Source: Trichomonas vaginalis G3 (Eukaryota; Parabasalia; Trichomonadida; Trichomonadidae). Taken from it: a stretch of DNA of 64,000 bases. Where the stretch lies: positions 11,872,082-11,936,081 of the forward strand of contig NC_067207.1 of NCBI RefSeq assembly GCF_026262505.1, written 5' to 3'. Position numbers and translations under genes: made by a program. The notes under the pieces are model-generated. The model did no database searches. It was not told the origin of the DNA and saw nothing but the letters and a program-made list of their open reading frames with translations. Shown here one piece after another: positions 59,533 to 64,000 of the stretch; within the stretch, counting starts at the first letter, position 1; the number at the start of each line of letters is the position of its first letter.

Positions 59533-60999
59533 GCATTTCTATACCATGCGTAAACTGTCATGTAAGGTGGCATGTAGTCTTTACTTTGTCCCGTTGTTTG
59601 CGTATATCCTGAAACGCGATGTGTATGGTTTCCTCCTCCCTCAGTGTTACTCCAGTAACAATTTATAGCAAACTTAACGTTGTCTTTACATCAAAAAATA
59701 TCCTTTTGTCATTGCTGACCAATCCCAATATCTATGCTTATGCCAACTGCTTGAGAATGTTTACTTAAATTTCTATGTAGTACTGTGTGCAGGTAAATTT
59801 TCACACTGAAATCGTTTTACTTCCACCTGTTTCCTTTGAAGAGTTTGCACAATAACAAAAAACGCTGTCGACTTATTTGAGTCCAAGTTCCAAAAACCCA
59901 GGAATGTTTCTTGGCTGGTAGAGTTCATTGACGTATAAATAGAGCCTATAGGAATATAATGTTTGAAGTAATTTCTGTCCCTTTAATGTTTGAAGCTTCT
60001 GTTTTGTCTGCTTTACTTGTCATTATAAAATCCTTGAGCAGTGAATATTAATATTATGTTCATGCCTTCATGACATAACATCGTTTACAATCTAATGTTT
60101 CTCCATCGCGTTATGGTCGTTCATCCGATGTTAACCTTGTGGAAAAGTTTAGGAGGTATTAAATATAATGCATCTCCCACCAGGTTCCTTCAACCGTTCC
60201 TTCAATACTTTCTTAAGCAACAGTTGAGAAGAAGATTTTGTGTATGTTCTTTATCTGCTTTCTTCTCTAACTCATCGTTAACATAAGTTTTTATCTGCTT
60301 TAAGGTCTAAACATCCTGAAACCCCCAATCTGTAATCAAGCTTTAGTTTTTAAAATCTTTCGATGTCCATTTCATGATACCATTCAGCCCTTTCTATAAT
60401 TTCATTATCCTTTTTCAATCCACATATTCCTTATTCCGCTTTTCTCTCTCTAACTTACTAGCCACATATTCTTATCCCTTTTCTTTTCAAGGCTAAACGT
60501 TTAAGTCCTTGTATTTCAGTATTATGAATGTGTTATGAGTTCTTTTTAGAATATTCGTTTAAGCTCTTGTCATTTCAACTTGGACATTTTTATTGTCAAC
60601 ATATGTTTTGTCTGCTAGTTCAGGAATGAGTATTTGTTCTTTTGTTGCATAAGCATTGTTTAGCTCTTTCTTCTTTCTTTTGCTATTAGCATCGTCTACA
60701 TATTTCTTTGTCAGCTTTGTTGTCAAATCTGCTTTCAAAAGAAGTTCATTTATATGGTTTCTCGTTTAAAGTTCCTTTTGTTGGATTTATACAGGACAGT
60801 ATTGTTCTTCTTGTCTTGAAACAGAAACTCATCTGTCATTGGGTTTTAATGTGCAGTTTTAAGTTTCCTTCTTTCAAATGACTCAGATATCTTCAGAAAT
60901 AGTTTTTGAAAAGTTTGTTTGTGTCTATTTTAGAGCTTTGGCAATATGAGTTGTCGGTTGTGTTGTATTTCTCTTCATGGAAGCAATATCTTTCGACAT
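59529..60999 (-). pseudogene. Maverick C: fibre and fibre-tip gene remnants
   Basis: A decayed counterpart of 3674-5553, recognisable at both ends by nucleotide similarity (the tip-type end near 59540 and the start region near 60999). The middle is heavily altered and shortened. Confidence 0.6.
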
Positions 61000-61017
61000 T
61001 TTTATTCTAGATAAAAT

Positions 61018-61890
61018 ATGCTTCCAATAGAAAAAAGAAAATTCAGAGTTTGCTAACAACTAAACCATTAGATGAACTTTTTACTAATGTCGGGGTCAAA
61101 AGTTTGAGACAGAGACCGTAAAGCATGAGGCTATCGTTTTGACTACCATAAAGATGGTAAGAGACCCATTCTGTACAAAAAGCTATTGGGCTTTCGTAGA
61201 AATGAAGTTCATTCTCAGAAGCCATATGGTTTTCCCATTTACGGTCGGTTTTGAAGTTCGATACTTATAAAAAGAAAAACGTATGTATGAGAAATTTGAA
61301 CAGGGGAAAACTTTTACAAGTTAGTTTGTGTAAACTTATAGAAACAACTCTTCAAAGCTTTTCAAGAAAAAATAAACAATATCTATATCGAATATGCAAA
61401 CCAGGTATAAACATTGACGAGGGAGAATACCATCTCGAATATATTTATGACAGAAAAATGCAACTGTTAAAATCAATAGAATGAAGACCTTGGAGAAAAC
61501 GTTTATATTTCTACAAAATATACAACTTGGGCATGGTATAGAATTTATGAGGATGTAAATCAGCCTGCAGCATATCCAGTACACCCAGACTTTTATTGAA
61601 AGTCGAAAACGCCTAAATGGAACAGATATGAACAATGTTTCGACCCAGCTGCTATTATTGTATTCATGCTTCATTTTCTGCGCCAAAACTCTTTCTTATG
61701 CTTGAGCAAAAATGAACTTTTACGAAAAAACCCTACAAAGTTATACGAACCACCAAGTGGAAGTATTTCAGACTTTCAAGTATGGTTTACTACAGATGGA
61801 AGAAAAAAAGAATAATTCCATATTATACCATCGTTTTACTTAGAACTTAGTTTTCAATATACAACTTACTATCGAACGGTAAAAATTATA
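61018..61890 (+). pseudogene. Maverick C: structural-type paralogue 1 remnant
   Basis: A copy of 2806-3655, with FPFTVGFEV, EGEYHLEYIYDRK and FQVWFTTDG blocks still visible. Broken in many places. Confidence 0.65.
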
Positions 61891-61895
61891 ACTTT

Positions 61896-62710
61896 TTAAA
61901 TACGGTTGAGGTGTGGAATTTGGTTGCCAACTTAAGACTGTGGTGGCAGGTTCAGGCGTTGTATAACAGGAGCTTGTTCTTCTTGGTCAGGTCTTTAGGT
62001 ATAATCCAACAAACTGACCTACTCTTTTACCAATATTTTTGACTCCGTTCCAAAATTCCCTCTTCTACGGTTTTTTATTCGCATTCCATATACCACTCTT
62101 CAACATTTCGAAAAGAAGTTTCCTATTTACTGAAAGAAACCATTTTACTATTATGTAAAAATCTAATGTCCCGCCTAGTCTCTTACGGTTTCCTTTGGAG
62201 TTCCATAGCATTCCTTTATACTGGAGCTCATACATTCTGTTTCTCCTCTTCTGGTTAGAAAAACATATTCTGGGTCCAAACTGCCTGTGGTCGCGTCAAT
62301 CTGCATAAAGTTGTTTTATATCCCACTTCAGGGTTTGTATTAAAACTCTTTCCATCTCATATTTTGCATACATGGTGGCAAAACCTAACGCAGCGTCATT
62401 TGACATGGCAGAGTTTGCATTTTGTACATCTGTTGGCACTTGACCATAGTTTGCCATTGCAGTTTGTATTCTAACTTCATTTGGAATATTCCTCTGTTGT
62501 TTGGTTGTCCCAGGTTGCTGGTGCATATCGCTAAGTTTCTGTGCGTCCATTTAATATTAGATTAAAAATATTCTCTTACGAGTACATTACTGAACATTTG
62601 CAGCATTGGTTCATCTTCATATCTCTGTCTTATTCTGCCCACGTCAAATAAATATAATGACAACATCAATTGGAAAAACCTAAAACAAGTAGTCACTTTT
62701 CAAACCACAT
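61896..62710 (-). pseudogene. Maverick C: three small virion-type gene remnants
   Basis: Counterparts, in order, of the 80-residue amphipathic protein (61896-62143), the 120-residue protein (62163-62550; NEVRIQTAMANYGQVPTDVQ is readable) and the 43-residue membrane protein (62576-62710). All are decayed. Confidence 0.6.
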
Positions 62711-63544
62711 TTACTTACTAATAAAAATTTCTTTGTTATGACAACTTCTCTCCGGTTTATAGGACCTCTCTCATATTCTATCTTGTCCATATTCTTAAAC
62801 TCATAGTCATGTATTGTCCTCTAACCATCTCATAACGTTTTCCAAAACTCCACTTTTATCGGATGTGAAAGTAAAAGCATGGACAGTTATGTAAAACGTC
62901 TAAAAGTTTTCTAAAGAGTCTCTCAAAAGTCCAGTCTACTTTGGTATTGAAAATCCCCATGTGTTATAGAACGGGGGTCCACTATAAAGAAAACATTTTC
63001 CTTGTCTTTATATTTTTCATACAACTCTGTCCAATAACATCTCACAAACTCATTATACCCTCAATATATTTTTCTATGTTCCTCTTTGAAAACATTTGTA
63101 TAGTTTAAGATATAAAACTTTTGAGCCATAAGTGTTTTCAATGTCATGAACATCTTTATAGAACCACTATATAATAGTCTAGCAGATGATACTATCCCAG
63201 TCTATAATATTCTGCTTTTTTCAAAACCCTCTCTCACAATATTTTTATCTAATGGTATTACGTTTCCATCTTTACCTTATAGGTATCTTTTTCTTTTAAC
63301 TCTTTCAATATATTGTTTGTATCTGTATATTGTTTGAGACGGTCCCATATAGTTGTCGAAGTCATTTGCATATAATCTTTGAGTTCTGGGAAATTGTAGA
63401 CATATAAATGGATATATAGAAACTTCCACGAACAAATCACCAAAATGTTAGACCATGCGGTAGTTTCTTAAGTCTCTCAATTATAATATCTTTACATCTA
63501 CTCTTATTTCCAAAGAACGTGTAACGGTGGTTTTGTAAATTCAT
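62711..63544 (-). pseudogene. Maverick C: DNA methyltransferase remnant
   Basis: A copy of the D12-class methyltransferase region at 1224-2024, next to the terminal repeat as in B. Broken in many places. Confidence 0.65.
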
Positions 63545-63663
63545 TTATTATAATAATAATAAAAATGTTTTTACCTGAAAAGTGACAGAAAAGTTGACAA
63601 AGCATGAAAACAAATATAAATTTGTGAAAGTGAAAACAAAAGTGACATTTTTAAAAGTGACAT

Positions 63664-63807
63664 CATAATATGATGTAAATAAACAACACGGTTTTTGGTT
63701 TTGTCAACCGGCTGGTCGGCTGGGGGTTCGGTCCTCTCTTGGGTCTTGGGCAAAATTTCTTAAGGGCTAGAAGGGGCCAGCCCGCTGGAAGCCCCTCATA
63801 CCTGACC
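63664..63807. repeat. Terminal inverted repeat of Maverick C
   Basis: Matches 616-750 of Maverick A over its length, with a degenerate terminal hairpin at 63764-63795, and ends in the same ATACCTGACC. Host sequence follows at once. Confidence 0.75.
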
Positions 63808-63812
63808 ACTAA

Positions 63813-63989
63813 AAAGATAAAGGTATTCAAAAGTACGATGATAATTCAATTCAAGTCAACTCATTATTTAAGGGTATCCAAAGAAACAAAGAGTCACCAA
63901 AAGATTTAATTTATTTCGATGTCGATAAATTACAACAAACCAAAGAAATTAATCTTTATTATGCTTCTTTCAAATTTTCTGGACATTAA
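63813..63989 (+). CDS. Host gene fragment beyond Maverick C
   Basis: An open frame begins almost at the element border and runs 58 codons to TAA (DDNSIQVNSLFKGIQRNKES, then DLIYFDVDKLQQTKEINLYY, ending KFSGH). The composition is that of a genuine host protein, and the missing 5' part suggests that the Maverick inserted into this gene. No family is recognised. Confidence 0.35.
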   Translation, partial: KDKGIQKYDDNSIQVNSLFKGIQRNKESPKDLIYFDVDKLQQTKEINLYYASFKFSGH

Positions 63990-64000
63990 TCAAAATTGTG

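Larger units (their letters stand above)
54740..63807. mobile_element. Maverick/Polinton C, truncated and decayed
   Basis: An inverted counterpart of about 1133-10150 of Maverick B, in the same gene order from the structural paralogue and polymerase to the methyltransferase and terminal repeat. The packaging and capsid half is absent, and the left edge at about 54740 has no terminal repeat, so a deletion is likely. The nucleotide match to B is still high, but the genes carry dozens of breaks, so it is a non-functional fossil, older or less constrained than B. Confidence 0.85.

Overview
The window looks like AT-rich, intron-poor protist nuclear DNA, most consistent with a trichomonad (Trichomonas vaginalis or a close relative). 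The evidence is host genes that read as single exons, initiator-like TCAYW motifs a few bases upstream of some start codons, ankyrin proteins with a DUF3447-like N-terminus, a codon-biased ribosomal protein gene, and Maverick/Polinton elements that take up about half of the window. The species call is inference.

Layout. (1) 1-750: right end of Maverick A, cut by the window edge. (2) 1133-24532: Maverick B, nearly full length (about 23 kb). It carries a DNA methyltransferase, small virion-type proteins, a phage-like fibre pair, an rve-type integrase, family B DNA polymerase, a KilA-N/GIY-YIG protein, an A32-like packaging ATPase, an SF3 helicase, a probable major capsid protein and large structural proteins. 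Several of its genes are broken (about ten breaks in all), so it is a young but decayed fossil. (3) 24577-26049: a 1.47 kb MULE-like non-autonomous DNA transposon made of an array of hairpins; a nearly identical second copy lies at 41840-43311, nested inside another DNA transposon (40457-43419). (4) 26395-54349: host genes, namely RPL3, Raptor, a seven-span membrane protein, an ankyrin pseudogene, a coiled-coil protein, a ubiquitin-fold protein, a low-molecular-weight phosphatase with an in-frame stop, a thioredoxin-type membrane protein, CK1, a Kelch protein, a pseudokinase, SCAMP and a glycine-rich surface-type protein. (5) 54740-63807: Maverick C, an inverted, truncated and heavily decayed relative of the left 9-10 kb of B, lying between fragments of two host genes.

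In Maverick B the left half holds replication, integration and fibre genes and the right half holds packaging and capsid genes. Almost every gene has the same A/T-rich motif (ATTTTTA, then an AAATG start) within about 25 bases of its start codon. Its non-coding segments are unusually structured: terminal double-hairpins with C-GNA-G triloops and covarying stems, a gene cassette flanked by 150-bp inverted repeats, arrays of conserved tags alternating with changing hairpins, sub-arrays with an exact 22-bp period, and a tRNA-like sequence with perfect A and B boxes.

The host genes are ordinary housekeeping, signalling and trafficking genes. Several carry in-frame stops or frameshifts, which could be pseudogenes or assembly errors. 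All calls come from reading the sequence; no database search was run.
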